From: Chrysaora quinquecirrha
Lineage: Eukaryota > Cnidaria > Scyphozoa > Semaeostomeae > Pelagiidae
NCBI GenBank assembly: GCA_014526335.1
Contig: JACTAT010000036.1
Span: 2,120,692-2,184,691, forward strand
Direction: 5' to 3'
DNA: 64,000 nt
Shown: in pieces, positions 23,394 to 35,587 of the stretch
How the letters are laid out: every line of letters begins with the position of its first letter
Numbering within the stretch: position 1 is the first letter of the stretch
The notes under the pieces: generated by a model
The model's database searches: none
The model's input: only the letters and a program-made list of their open reading frames with translations
Told to the model about the DNA's origin: nothing
Made by a program: the position numbers and the translations under genes

Positions 23394-24302
23394 ATGCATT
23401 GTATTACTGCTAGTAAAACGGCAAGAAATTATAACTCAAAAGGGATTGTGCAAAAATTTGGAAAAGTTAATCCTGTTTAAATTATATTTTTCTTTTCGAC
23501 CAATAGGTATACCTTGCCTGCTTGCCTAAAAACAGGTGACAGCTTGATGAATGTACACGTGTACAGGCTTTTTCTAAGCGTAAGGGTCAGATCTTAGTTT
23601 TATCTCAGCGTTATGAAATCTGTCCACATGAGAACCAAAAAGCCGGTTCTGAATAGACAGAAAGAGTTCGTCTTCTCACTTGGACTCTTCAAATAATTGA
23701 CATTTTTCTTCCCACCTAGCTAATTGGTGCTTAAAACACAAGCCCAGTTCAGCTCTTCCTTCTGACTGGTGCATTTCGAGCCGCATTTGGTTATCAATTC
23801 CGCCGCCCTACTCTATTGCTTCGGTCTGTTTCTCACGTTCATACTCTGAAGAGTGCGAAAAAAGCTTTTAAGTATGCCCGAAAATAATTCCGCTGTTTAT
23901 CGCAATTTTGAAGTTTTGTTTTGTATAACTCAAAAACTACTCACATCTCTATTCTATTATTACACTATTCAAGTCTTGTCTCAGCAATCTTTTCCAAGAT
24001 TTTCCAGATTGTTCAGAAAAAGGACATCCGTGTCTCAGGCGATGGAATTCTGGAAGTGATACCTTTATACTGACTGCATGAGGCAATTCTCATGTCCCCC
24101 AGAGACATCTTTATACTGACATGCTGCAAACTCGCATTGGAATGTAAACTAAAACTAAAACCACTTCAGTTAATGTGTTTACAATTAATTGTTCATATTC
24201 CAGTTTGCTGATTGTTAATTTTCTGATGGTCTTTAGAATTTCTCACCGGACCTATGTCAACTTCCATGCATGAGTTTTTCCATGGCTCATTGACCAGAAC
24301 CG

Positions 24303-24404
24303 TAAATAAAAGGAGGGGTTTCGAATGTGGAGCTTTAGTTTTCTCTCATTGTGCTTAAAACACGTTTCTAGAAGAAGACTCTGCAAGACTCTAGACAAGC
24401 CAAG
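24303..24404 (+). promoter_or_regulatory. TATA-like element and non-coding first exon of the array genes (copy 1)
   Basis: TAAATAAAAGG at 24303-24313 lies about 25-30 bp before the likely transcript start, and the leader exon ends AAGCCAAG|gtacgt at 24404. The next exon begins ctctgcag|TTACAAGCA nine bases before the start codon. The same TATA-like string recurs at 27657, 31003, 34361, 37557, 40929 and 42734, and the same leader donor after 27758, 31104, 34462, 37658, 41030 and 42836. All seven genes therefore keep a complete promoter and leader. Confidence 0.65.
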
Positions 24405-24875
24405 GTACGTTACTTAATTTCATTCGAACTTTTTGCGGTAATTAGGCCTTCATTTTCTTGGACTTCTTCAGCACCAGGAAACATACCAGGCGTCCAACTG
24501 GATCTGTCTTTATTAGGTGCTTCCGCTTAAGGTTATTTTTGCAGATTTTGGCTTACGTTAAATTTAAGGCATATTCTTTAGGTACATAATCGTGTTACTT
24601 CTGTTTTTTGTAAACATTAAACTTCGTAATCTAGACCTTTCTCTGAAAGCTGATAAACTTCGGAGACGTCTTAACCTTGCCAGAATCTTAGTTTCATCGA
24701 TGTCCTCTAGTTTTCAACATTTGTATCAATTTTTGCTCTTATTTATTGAAGCCTGCTGAATTTGCAATCCTCGAAAGACAGATGATTGTGAGAACCCTAA
24801 ATAACAAGCCCTTATTTTATACTTTGAAATCGTGTGCATTTTTAATTATTCTGATTTTCTCTGCAGTTACAAGCA

Positions 24876-25517
24876 ATGAATAATCTCTTCCTACTGGTGG
24901 CTTTGCTTGGCACAGCACTCTGCATAAGCTGTAAGTTTATCGCTTGCGTTTGTCGTTAGCCGTTTACATAACTGACTCTCAAAATTCCCGGCCAAAGGGA
25001 TTAAGATCGATACAAATAATGAAGCGTTACTTTTGAATGTTTAGGTGCAGCAATTGATGATGCTAAACTTGATGAGGAGGAACATTCTTTCAGAGAAGCT
25101 GCGAAAGAAGAAGTAGAAATTGGAAATGCAGAGCCTGACCAAGAAGAATCGGAAGATTCCGAGAAAGATCTAAGCGATGATTCCGATTTCGATGAAGCTG
25201 AAAGTAGTCTAAAAGAAGACGAAGAAGGTTGAAATTTTCAGTAATTCTATTTTGCTTTTTAAAAATGAAATTAAATAATTTTAATATTCTGCAAAAAAAC
25301 ATCCAGCGTTGTTTACAAAGATACTTAGACATGTTTGGTATCGATTGTAGGCCCTGCTGAAGCTAAAGACCTCGCCGGAGTAGCTGACCCAGCGAGTCGC
25401 AGAAGATGGTCTCGCAGAAGATGGTCTCGCAGAAGATGGTCTCGTAGAAGATGGTCTCGCAGAAGATGGTCTCGCAGAAGATGGTCTCGCAGAAGATGGT
25501 CTCACAGAAGAGGATAA
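24876..25517 (+). CDS. Secreted acidic/cationic peptide precursor, copy 1
   Basis: Coding exons 24876-24930, 25045-25227 and 25351-25517 join in phase to 134 residues. Residues 1-18 (MNNLFLLVALLGTALCIS) are a classic signal peptide. The next roughly 60 residues are very rich in Glu/Asp (EESEDSEKDLSDDSDFDEAE). The last exon begins PAEAKDLAGVADPAS and then runs into seven RRRWS units encoded by a 15-bp repeat, ending HRRG-stop. Acidic propieces that neutralise a cationic tail are known in antimicrobial peptide precursors such as cnidarian arminins, and Arg/Trp repeats are a known membrane-active composition. The terminal Gly could serve as an amide donor. Function is inferred and the family is not recognised. 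The second intron donor is weak (GAAG|gttgaa); retention would stop translation after one more codon. Confidence 0.78.
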
Positions 25518-28228
25518 ACAGCCTAAATGTATCATGACTGCTTCTAATATCAAAACTTTAATTAATTTCTAGCACTGTTGGCATGAGTCAGTTAAATTAA
25601 TTTGTCAATCTGTCATGAGCAAAGTGATAATTCTCTTGCGTTCTGTTACTTCTTTTTCAACTTATTGTGCGGCTATAATTGTCTTCAATGAATAAGCATT
25701 GAGGAACTAGAAATTGCTAAGGTAGAGCAATAGCTATTTATCTGAAATTTTCGACCAATATCCATCCAAATGGTGGTTTAAGAGAGGAACAGAGAGAGAG
25801 TATTGAAAACACAGGCTATTCCTAATAATAACAGCTATCTATCTAAGGGGACTATTCGTAGAAACGGGAAAATTTAGGTCTTGTTTTAGGTCGCAGTAGT
25901 ATTATATTTTCCAGGCCTGTCAAACAAATGCAGGTAACGTCCTCGCCGTGGCAATTCACCATATGTAGAGGAATTGGCTTGGCTAAAAAACAATGGTTAC
26001 TGCTTTTCATGTAAAACTTGCAATCATATTCGGATGCAGGAAGTACCAGTTCTAGAGTTGTTAGAACAGTGAGCAGCAAAAAATTTCAAAAGTGCAAGAG
26101 CAAAGGGAAACATTTCCGGCGATACCTTGACACAAAAATCTTTTAAGTATGGCCATAAATTTTTCATCTGTTTCTTGTAAGTTTTAAGGATATATTTCGC
26201 ACAAAAATGTAACATACAAAAATACAACAAAAAACGTTTTGATACTTTTGTATTGAGTGTAGAAACACCCCTCCCCATATCAATGTTGATTTCATTATGA
26301 AAATTACTCTCTATTCGACATTCATCAAGCTAGCTACCTCATAAGAATAAAATCAACATTGACACACAGGGGAAGGGGGAAAGGTTTCTTTTGCAATTAT
26401 TTGACAGTAAAGCTGGGGGGATATAGCTACTGTGTGTTAAGATTCGTGAACAAAGGTTTTAATTATTCATGTAGTAATAGCAATGACATAATTAATGTCT
26501 TAGGTGATGTATGGCATTTTACTCGTAATGTTGCAATTAAATTACTGAAGATAGTCGACTTCTTAGGCTTATCCTGATAAAGGATTCATGAACAATGCAC
26601 TATTTATGCTTATAAACAACAAAGCCAGAATCTTCTCAAATATTTAACGCGACGTTTTGTATATGCATATAGTGTTTGCAAATCAACTATTTCAATGTAG
26701 GAGGTTACAGCTATGATCAATTGACCCATTGTACCGGCGTTTTCGCAAGCGTAACGGTCAACATTCGTGACAATGTACTAAGGTTTACAAGTTGAAACGC
26801 ACGTGCATATTATGGCTCTGATTTTTCAAATATACCATGTTACAGGTAGCGTTTATACCTTACCGGTTCGATTTTAAGTCTTTCGTGCCGTGTACCAATC
26901 GTTCTGTACCAGCATACCTTGAAACTGACACCCCCCACATCAGTCTAGCTGGGGATGAAGGCATAGTCATGATATATGTAACAAAATGCAGCAAATTCCA
27001 CCGATTTTGGTGCTTAGAATAGTCGCGAATGTACGGTTCAGTATATAACACATCTTGAGAAGGACTTCTGAGATTTATTTCGCTCATTGCTATAAAGTGT
27101 AGAGGTCCAGTTATTGAAGAATTTTGGTAGGTCTACGGCCCTGGAAAAGTAAGGAGACCTAAACTATGGTATGAAACCCCACCACTAAGAGTTGGTCATT
27201 GATTTATAAATAGCTAGTATGCACTCTGCTGCAAAATACCAACTAAAAAGGGCGGGGGGGGGTGCGTGTTGAGAGATGCAGAATTTCAATGCTAACGACA
27301 TCTATATTCTATTATTACACTATTCTAGTCTTGTCTCAGCAATCGGTTCCAAATGTTCCAGCTTGTTCAGAAAAAGGACATCCGCGTCTCAGGCGATGGA
27401 ATTCTGAAAGTGATACCTTTATCCTTACTGCATGAGGCAATTCTCATGTCCCCCAGAGTCATCTTTATACTGACATGCTGCAAACTCGCATTGGAATGTA
27501 CACTAAAATTAAATCCACTTCAGTTAATCTGTTAACAATTAATTGTTCACATTCCAGTTTGCTAATTGTTAATTTTCTGATGTTCTTTAGAATTTCTCAC
27601 CGGACCTATGTCAACTTCTATGCATGAGTTGTTCCATGGGTCATTGACCAGAACCGTAAATAAAAGGAGGGGTTTCGAATTTTGAGCTTTAGTTTTCTCT
27701 CATTGTGGTCAAAACACGTTTCTAGAAGAAGACTCTGCAAGACTATAATCAAGCCAAGGTACGTTACTTAATTTCATTCAAACTTTTTGCAGTCCTTAGG
27801 CCTTCAGTTTTTGGACTTCTTCAGCACCAGGAAACATACCAGGCGTCCAACTGGATCTGTTTTTATTAGGTGCTTCCGCTTAAAGTTATTTTTGCAGATT
27901 TTGGCTTATGTTAAATTTAAGGCATATTCTTTAGGTACATAATCGTGTTACTTCTGTTTTTTGTAAACATTACACTTCGTAATCTAGGCCTTTCTCTGAA
28001 AGCTGATAAACTTCGGAGACGTCTTAACCTTGCCAGAATCTCAATTTCATCTATGTCCTCTAGTTTTCAACATTTGTATCAATTTTTGCTCTTATTTATT
28101 GAAGCCTGCTGAATTTGCAATCCTCGAAAGACAGATGATTGTGAGAACCCTAAATAACAAGCCCTTATTTTATACTTTGAAATCGTGTGCATTTTTAATT
28201 ATTCTGTTTTTCTCTGCAGTTACAAGCA
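25518..28228. other. Spacer of array unit 1, no gene recognised
   Basis: This is the 3' flank and next upstream region, repeated nearly unchanged after genes 2 to 5. It holds the inverted repeat with CAATGTTGATTT arms, a G-run (about 27250-27262) and leader sequences of the next gene. A minus-strand open frame of up to 84 codons (26024-26278) recurs in other units but is disrupted in units 2 and 4, so it is not counted as a gene. Confidence 0.6.
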
Positions 28229-28886
28229 ATGAAAAATCTCTTCCTACTGCTGGCTTTGCTTGGCACAGCACTCTGCATAAACTGTAAGTTTATCGCTGGC
28301 GATTGTCGTTAACCGCTTACATAACTGACTCTCAATATTCCCGATAAAAGGATTAAGATCGATACAAATAATGAAGCGTTACTTTTGAATGTTTAGGTGC
28401 AGCAATTGATGATGCTAAACTTGATGAGGAGGAACATTCTTTCAGAGAAGCGGCGAAAGAAGAAGTAGGAATTGAAAGTGCAGAGCCTGACCAAGAAGAA
28501 TCTGAAGATTCCGAGAAAGATCTAAGCGATGATTCCGATTTCGATGAAGCTGAAAGTAGTCTAAAAGAAGACGAAGAAGGTTGACATTTTCAGTAATTCT
28601 ATTTTGCTTTTTAAAAAAATCAAAGTAAATAACTTCAATATTCCGCAAAAAAACATCCAGCGTAGTTTACAAAGATACTTACATATGTTTGATATCGCTT
28701 GTAGGCCCCGCTGAAGCTAACGACCTCGCCGGAGTAGCTGACCCAGCGAGTCGCAGAAGAACGTCCCGCAGAAGATGGTCCCGCAGAAGATGGTCTCGCA
28801 GAAGATGGTCTCGTAGAAGATGGTATCGCAGAAGATGGTCTCGCAGACGATGGTCTCGCAGAAGATGGTCTCGCAGAAGAGGATAA
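28229..28886 (+). CDS. Secreted acidic/cationic peptide precursor, copy 2
   Basis: Exons 28229-28283, 28397-28579 and 28705-28886 give 139 residues. The signal peptide is MKNLFLLLALLGTALCIN. The acidic exon is like copy 1 but with GIESAEPDQEES in the middle. The cationic exon differs from copy 1 by an added RRRTS unit before seven RRRW units, one followed by Tyr (RRRWY), and ends SRRRG-stop. The second intron donor is GAAG|gttgac. Promoter and leader are intact, so the gene appears functional. Confidence 0.78.
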
Positions 28887-31574
28887 ACAGCTTAAATGTA
28901 TCATGACTGCTTCTAATATTAAAACTTTAATTAATTTCTAGCACTGTTGGCATGAGTCAGTTAAATTAATTTGTCAATCTGTCATGAGCAAAGTGATAAT
29001 TCTCTTGCGTTCTGTTACTTCTTCTTCAACTTATTGTGCGGCTATAATTGTCTTCAATGAATAAGCATTGAGGAACTAGAAATTGCTAAGGTAGAGCAAT
29101 AGCTATTTATCTGAAATTTTCGACCAATATCCATCCAAATGGTGGTTTAAGAGAGGAACAGAGAGAGAGTATTGAAAACACAGGCTATTCCTAATAATAA
29201 CAGCTATCTATCTAAGGGGACTATTCGTAGAAACGGGAAAATTTAGGTCTTGTTTTAGGTCGCAGTAGTATTATATTTTCCAGGCCTGTCCAACAAATTC
29301 ATGTAACGTCTCGCTTTAGGGTTTCACAATATGGGGGGATTGACTTGGCTCAAAGCAACACTAGCTATTGTTTTTCATGCAAAACTTGCTTGCGGATGTC
29401 CTATACCAGTTCCGGAGTTGTAAGGGCAGAAATTTCAAAAGTGCAAAAAAAAACATCTTCGGCGATAGATTGACACAAAAAATCTTTTAAGTATGAAAAT
29501 AAATTTTTCATCTGTTTCTTGCAAGTTGTAAGGATATGTGTCGCACAAAAATGTAACATACAAAAATACAACGAAAAACGTTTTGAGACTTTTGTATTGA
29601 GTGTAGAAACACCCTTCCCCATATCAATGTTGATTTCATTATGAAAATTACTCTCTATTCGACATTCAAAAAGCTAGCTACCTCATAAGAATGAAATCAA
29701 CATTGACACACAGGGGAAGGGGGGGAAGGTTTCTTTTGCAATTATTTGACAGTAAACCTGGGGGGATATAGCTACTGTGTGTTAAGATTCGTGAACAAAG
29801 GTTTTAATTGTTCATGTAGTAATAGCGATGGCGTAAATAATGCCGTAGATGAAGAATAGCATTTTACTCGTAATGCTGCAATTAAAATACTGAAGATAGT
29901 CGACTTCTTAGACTTATCCTGATATAGGATTCATGAACAATGCACTATTTATGCTTATAAACAACAAACCCAGAATCTTCTCAAATATTTTAACGCGACG
30001 TTTTATATATGCATATTGTGTTTCCAAATCAATTATTTCAATGTAGGAGGTTACAGCTATAATCAATGGACCCGTACCGGCCTTTTTGCGAGCGTAACGG
30101 TCAATATTCGTGCCAATGTACTAGGCTGTAAAAGATTAAACGCATGCGCATCTGATTTTTCAAATATACCATGTAACAGGTAGCGTTTGTACCGTACCGG
30201 TTCGATTTTAAGTCTTTCGTGCCGTGTACCAATCGTTCTGTACTGGTATACCTGGAAAGTGACACCCCCCTCCCCAACTTCAATCTAGCTGGAGGATAAC
30301 AGCATAGTCATGATATAGGTAACAAAGTGAGGCAAATTACACCGATTTTGGTGTTTATAATAGTCGCAAATGTACGGTTCAGTATTTAACACATCTTGAG
30401 AAGGATTTCTGAGATTTATTTCGCTTATTGCTATAAAGTGTAGGTGTCGAGTTATTGAAAGAATTTGGTGGGTCTACGGCCCTGGAAAAGAAAGGAGACC
30501 TAAACTATGGTATTAAACACCATCACTAAGATTTGGTCATTGATTTATAAATAGCTAGTATGCACTCTGCTGCAAAATACCGACTAAAAAGGGCGGGGGG
30601 GGAGGTTGAGACATGCAGAATTTCAATGCTAACGGCATCTCTATTTTATTATTAAACTATTCTAGTATTGTCACAGCAATCTTTTCCAAGATTTTCCAGA
30701 TTGTTCAGAAAAAGGACATCCGTGTCTCAGGCGATGGAATTCTGGAAGTGATACCTTTATACTGACTGCATGAGGCAATTCTCATGTCCCCCAGAGTCAT
30801 CTTTATACTGACATGCTGCAAACTCGCATTGGAATGTACACCAAAACAAAAACCACTTCAGTTAATGTGTTAACAATAAATTGTTCATATTCCAGTTTGC
30901 TGATTGTTAATTTTCTGATGTTCTTTAGAATTTCTCACCAGACTCATGTCAACTTCTATGCTTCTATGCATGAGTTTTTTCATGGCTCATTGACCAGAAG
31001 CGTAAATAAAAGGAGGGGTTTCGAATGTGGAGCTTTAGTTTTCTCTCATTGTGGTTAAAACACGTTTCTAAAAGAAGACTCTACAAGACTCTAGACAAGC
31101 CAAGGTACGTTACTTAATTTCATTCGAACTTTTTGCGGTCCTTAGCCCTTCATTTTCTTGGACTTCTTCAGCACCAGGAAACATACCAGGCGTCCAACTG
31201 GATCTGTTTTTATTGGGTGCTTCCGCTTAAGGTTATTTTTGCAGATTTTGGCTTATGTTAAATTTAGGGCATATTCTTTAGGTACATAATCGTGTTACAT
31301 CTGTTTTTTGTAAACATTACACTTCGTAATCTAGGCCTTTCTCTGAAAGCTGATAAACTTCGGAGACGTCTTAACCTTGCCAGAATCTCAGTTTCATCGA
31401 TGTCCACTAGTTTTCAACATTTGTATCAATTTTTGCTCTTATTTATTGAAGCCTGCTGAATTTGCAATCCTCGAAAGACAGATGATTGTGAGAACCCTAA
31501 ATAACAAGCCCTTATTTTATACTTTGAAATCGTGTGCATTTTTATTAATTCTGTTTTTCTCTGCAGTGCAAGCA

Positions 31575-32233
31575 ATGAAAAATCTCTTCCTGTTGGTCGC
31601 TTTGCTTGGCACAGCACTCTGCATAAGCTGTAAGTTCATCGCTTGCGTTTGTCGTTAGCCGTTTGCATAACTGACTCTCAAAATTCCCGGCCAAAAGGAT
31701 TAAGATCGATACAAAAAATGAAGCATTACTTTTGAATGTTTAGGTGCAGCAATTGACGATGCTAAACTTGACGAGGAGGAAAATTCTTTGAGAAAAGCTG
31801 CGAAAGAAGAAGTAGAAATTGAAAATGCAGAGCCTGGCCAAGAAGAATCGGAAGATTCCGAGAAAGATCTAAGCGATGATTCCGATTTCGATGAAGCTGA
31901 AAGTAGTCTAAAAGAAGACGAAGAAGGTTGACATTTTCAGTAATTCTATTTTGCTTTTTAAAAAAATCAAAGTAAATAACTTCAATATTCCGCAAAAAAA
32001 CATCCAGCGTAGTTTACAAAGATACTTACATATGTTTGATATCGCTTGTAGGCCCTGCTGAAGCTAACAACCTTGCCGGAGTAGCTGACCCAGCGAGTCG
32101 CAGAAGAACGTCCCGCAGAAGATGGTCTCGCAGAAGATGGTCTCGCAGAAGATGGTCTCGCAGAAGATGGTCTCGTAGAAGATGGTATCGCAGAAGATGG
32201 TCTCGCAGAAGAAGGTCTCGCAGAAGAGGATAA
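31575..32233 (+). CDS. Secreted acidic/cationic peptide precursor, copy 3
   Basis: Exons 31575-31629, 31744-31926 and 32052-32233 join in phase to 139 residues. The acidic exon reads DEEENSLRKAAKEEVE, slightly less acidic at the start than copies 1 and 2. The tail has one RRRTS, six RRRW and one RRRRS unit (Trp to Arg in the last repeat), ending SRRRG-stop. The acceptor of the signal exon is ctgcag|TGCAAGCA rather than TTACAAGCA. Confidence 0.78.
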
Positions 32234-34933
32234 ACAGCTTAAATGTATCATGACTGTTTCTAATATTAAAACTTTATTTAATTTTTAGTACTGTTGGCAT
32301 GAGTCAGTTAAATTAATTTGTCAATCTGTCATGAGCAAAGTGATAATTCTCTTGCGTTCTGTTACTTCTTCTTCAACTTATTGTGCGGCTATAATTGTCT
32401 TCAATAATAAGCATTGAGGAACTAGAAATTGCTAAGGTAGAGCAATAGCTATTTATCTGAAATTTTCGACCAATATCCATGCAAATGGTGGTTTAAGAGA
32501 GGAACAGAGAGAGAGTAGTAAAAACACAGGCTGTTCCTAATAATAACAGCTATCTATCTAAGGGGACTATTCGTAGAAACGGGAAAATTTAGGTCTTGTT
32601 TTAGGTCGCAGTAGTATTATATTTTCCAGGCCTGTCAAACAAATTCAGGTAACGTCCTCGCCGTGGCAATTCACCATATGTAGAGGAATTGGCTTGGCTA
32701 AAAAACAATGGTTACTGCTTTTCATGTAAAACTTGCAATCATATTCGGATGCAGGAAGTACCAGTTCTAGAGTTGTTAGAACAGTGAGCAGCAAAAAATT
32801 TCAAAAGTGCAAGAGCAAAGGGAAACATTTCCGGCGATACCTTGACACAAAAATCTTTTAAGTATGGCCATAAATTTTTCATCTGTTTCTTGCAAGTTGT
32901 AAGGATATGTGTCGCACAAAAATGTAACATACAAAAATACAACGAAAAACGTTTTGATACTTTTGTATTGAGTGTAGAAACACCCCTCCCCATATCAATG
33001 TTGATTTCATTATGAAAATTACTCTCTATTCGACATTCATCAAGCTAGCTACCTCATAAGAATGAAATCAACATTGACACACAGGGGAAGGGGGGAAGGT
33101 TTCTTTTGTAATTATTTGACAGTAAAGCTGGGGGGATATACTGTGTGTTAAGAATCGTGAACAAAGATTAAATTGTTCATGTAGTAATAGCGATGGCATA
33201 AATAACGCCGTAGATGGAGAATGGCATTTTACTCGTAATGTTGCAATTAAATTACTGAAGATAGCCAACTTCTTAGGCTTATCCTGATAAAGGATTCATG
33301 AACAATGCACTATTTATGCTTATAAACAACAAAGCCAGAATCTTCTCAAATATTTAACGCGACGTTTTGTATATGCATATAGTGTTTGCAAATCAACTAT
33401 TTCAATTTAGGAGGTTACAGCTATGATCAATTGACCCATTGTACCGGCGTTTTCGCAAGCGTAACGGTCAACATTCGTGACAATGTACTAAGGTTTACAA
33501 GTTGAAACGCACGTGCATATTATGGCTCTGATTTTTCAAATATACCATGTTACAGGTAGCGTTTATACCTTACCGGTTCGATTTTAAGTCTTTCGTGCCG
33601 TGTACCAATCGTTCTGTACCAGCATACCTTGAAACTGACACCCCCCCACATCAGTCTAGCCGGGGATGAATGCATAGTCATGATATATGTAACAAAATGC
33701 AGCAAATTCCACCGATTTTGGTGCTTAGAATAGCCGCGAATGTACGGTTCAGTATATAACACATCTTGAGAAGGATTTCTGAGATTTATTTCGCTTATTG
33801 CTATAAAGTGTAAGTGTCGAGTTATTGAACAATTTTGGTAGGTCTACGGCCCTGGAAGAGAAAGGAGACCTAAACTATGGTATGAAACACCATCACTAAG
33901 ATTTGGTCATTGATTTATAAATAGCTAGAATGCACTCTGCTGCAAAATACCGACTAAAAAAGGTGGGGGGTTGAGACATGCAAATTTCAATGCTAACGGC
34001 ATCTCTATTTTATTATTACACTATTCTAGTATTGTCACAGCAATCTTTTCCAAGATTTTCCAGATTGTTCAGAAAAAGGACATCCGTGTCTCAGGCGATG
34101 GAATTCTGGAAGTGATACCTTTATACTGACTGCATGAGGCAATTCTCATGTCCCCCAGAGACATCTTTATACTGACATGCTGCAAACTCGCATTGGAATG
34201 TACACCAAAACTAAATCCACTTCAGTTAATGTGTTTACAATTAATTGTTCATATTCCAGTTTGCTGATTGTTAATTTTCTGATGTTCTTTAGAATTTCTC
34301 ACCGGACCTATGTCAACTACTACATGCATGAGTTTTTCCATGGCTCATTGACCAGAAGCGTAAATAAAAGGAGGGGTTTCGAATGTGGAGCTTTAGTTTT
34401 CTCTCATTGTGGTTAAAACACGTTTCTAGAAGAAGACTCTGCAAGACTATAGACAAGCCAAGGTACGTTACTTAATTTCATTCGAACTTTTTGCAGTCCT
34501 TAGCCCTTCATTTTCTTGGACTTTTTCAGCACCAGGAAACATACCAGGCGTCCAGCTGGATCTGTTTTTATTAGGTGCTTCCGCTTAAGGTTATTTTTGC
34601 AGATTTTGGCTGATGTTAAATTTAAGGCATATTCTTTAGGTACATAATCGTGTTACTTCTCTTTTTTGTAAACATTACACTTCGTAATCTAGACCTTTCT
34701 CTGAAAGCTGATAAACTTCGGAGTTGTCTTAACCTTGCCAGAATCTCAGTTTCACCGATGTCCTCTAGTTTTCAACATTTGTATCAATTTTTGCTCTTAT
34801 TTATTGAAGCCTGCTGAATTTGCAATCCTCAAAAGACAGATGATTGTGAGAACCCTAAATAACAAGCCCTTATTTTATACTTTGAAATCGTGTGCATTTT
34901 TAATTATTCTGATTTTCTCTGCAGTTACAAGCA

Positions 34934-35587
34934 ATGAATAATCTCTTCCTACTGGTCGCTTTGCTTGGCACAGCACTCTGCATAAGCTGTAAGTTTATCG
35001 CTGGCGATTGTCGTTAGCCGTTTACATAACTGACTCTCAAAATTCCCGACAAAAGGATTAAGATCGATACAAATGATGAAGCATTACTTTTGAATGTTTA
35101 GGTACAGCAATTGACGATGCTAAACTTGATGAGGAGGAAAATTCTTTGAGAGAAGCTGCGAAAGAAGAAGTAGAAATTGAAAATGCAGAGCCTGGCCAAG
35201 AAGAATCGGAAGATTCCGAGGAAGATCTGAGCGATGATTCCGATTTCGATGAAGCTGAAAGTAGTCTACAAGAAGACGAAGAAGATTGACATTTTCAGTA
35301 ATTGTATTTTGCTTTTTAAAAATGAAATTAAATAATTTTAATATTCTGCAAAAAACATCCAGCGTAGTTTACAAAGATACTTAACATGTTTGGTATCGCT
35401 TGTAGGCCCTGCTGAAGCTAACGACCTCGCCGGAATAGCTGACCCAGCGAGTCGCAGAAGAACGTCCCGCAGACGTTGGTCCCGAAGAAGATGGTCTCGC
35501 AGAAGATGGTCTCGTAGAAGATGGTCTCGCAGAAGATGGTCTCGCAGAAGATGGTCTCGCAGAAGATGGTATCGCAGAAGAGGATAA
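34934..35587 (+). CDS. Peptide precursor, copy 4, with altered splice donor
   Basis: Exons 34934-34988, 35102-35284 and 35406-35587 align with the other copies, and the cationic exon is intact (RRRTS, seven RRRW units, ending WYRRRG-stop). At the exon 2/intron 2 border the usual GAAG|gttgac reads GAAG|attgac (35281-35290), so the GT donor is missing. Without splicing here the product would end GAA-GAT-TGA directly after the acidic domain, giving a secreted acidic protein with no cationic tail. The 5' end of exon 2 also reads GTACAGCA instead of GTGCAGCA, changing one residue. Confidence 0.65.

Noticed and set aside
25281..25553. Antisense open frames of the form (ARPSS)n opposite every array cationic exon
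   Set aside because: They are the mirror reading of the 15-bp repeat. The plus-strand reading has splice sites, a signal exon and a promoter in phase, and the minus strand has none.
26024..26278. Recurring 84-codon minus-strand frame in the array spacers (also near 32739 and 39291)
   Set aside because: It recurs only because the spacer is repeated. It is broken or altered in the spacers at 29401-29622 and 36102-36329 and has no recognisable motif.
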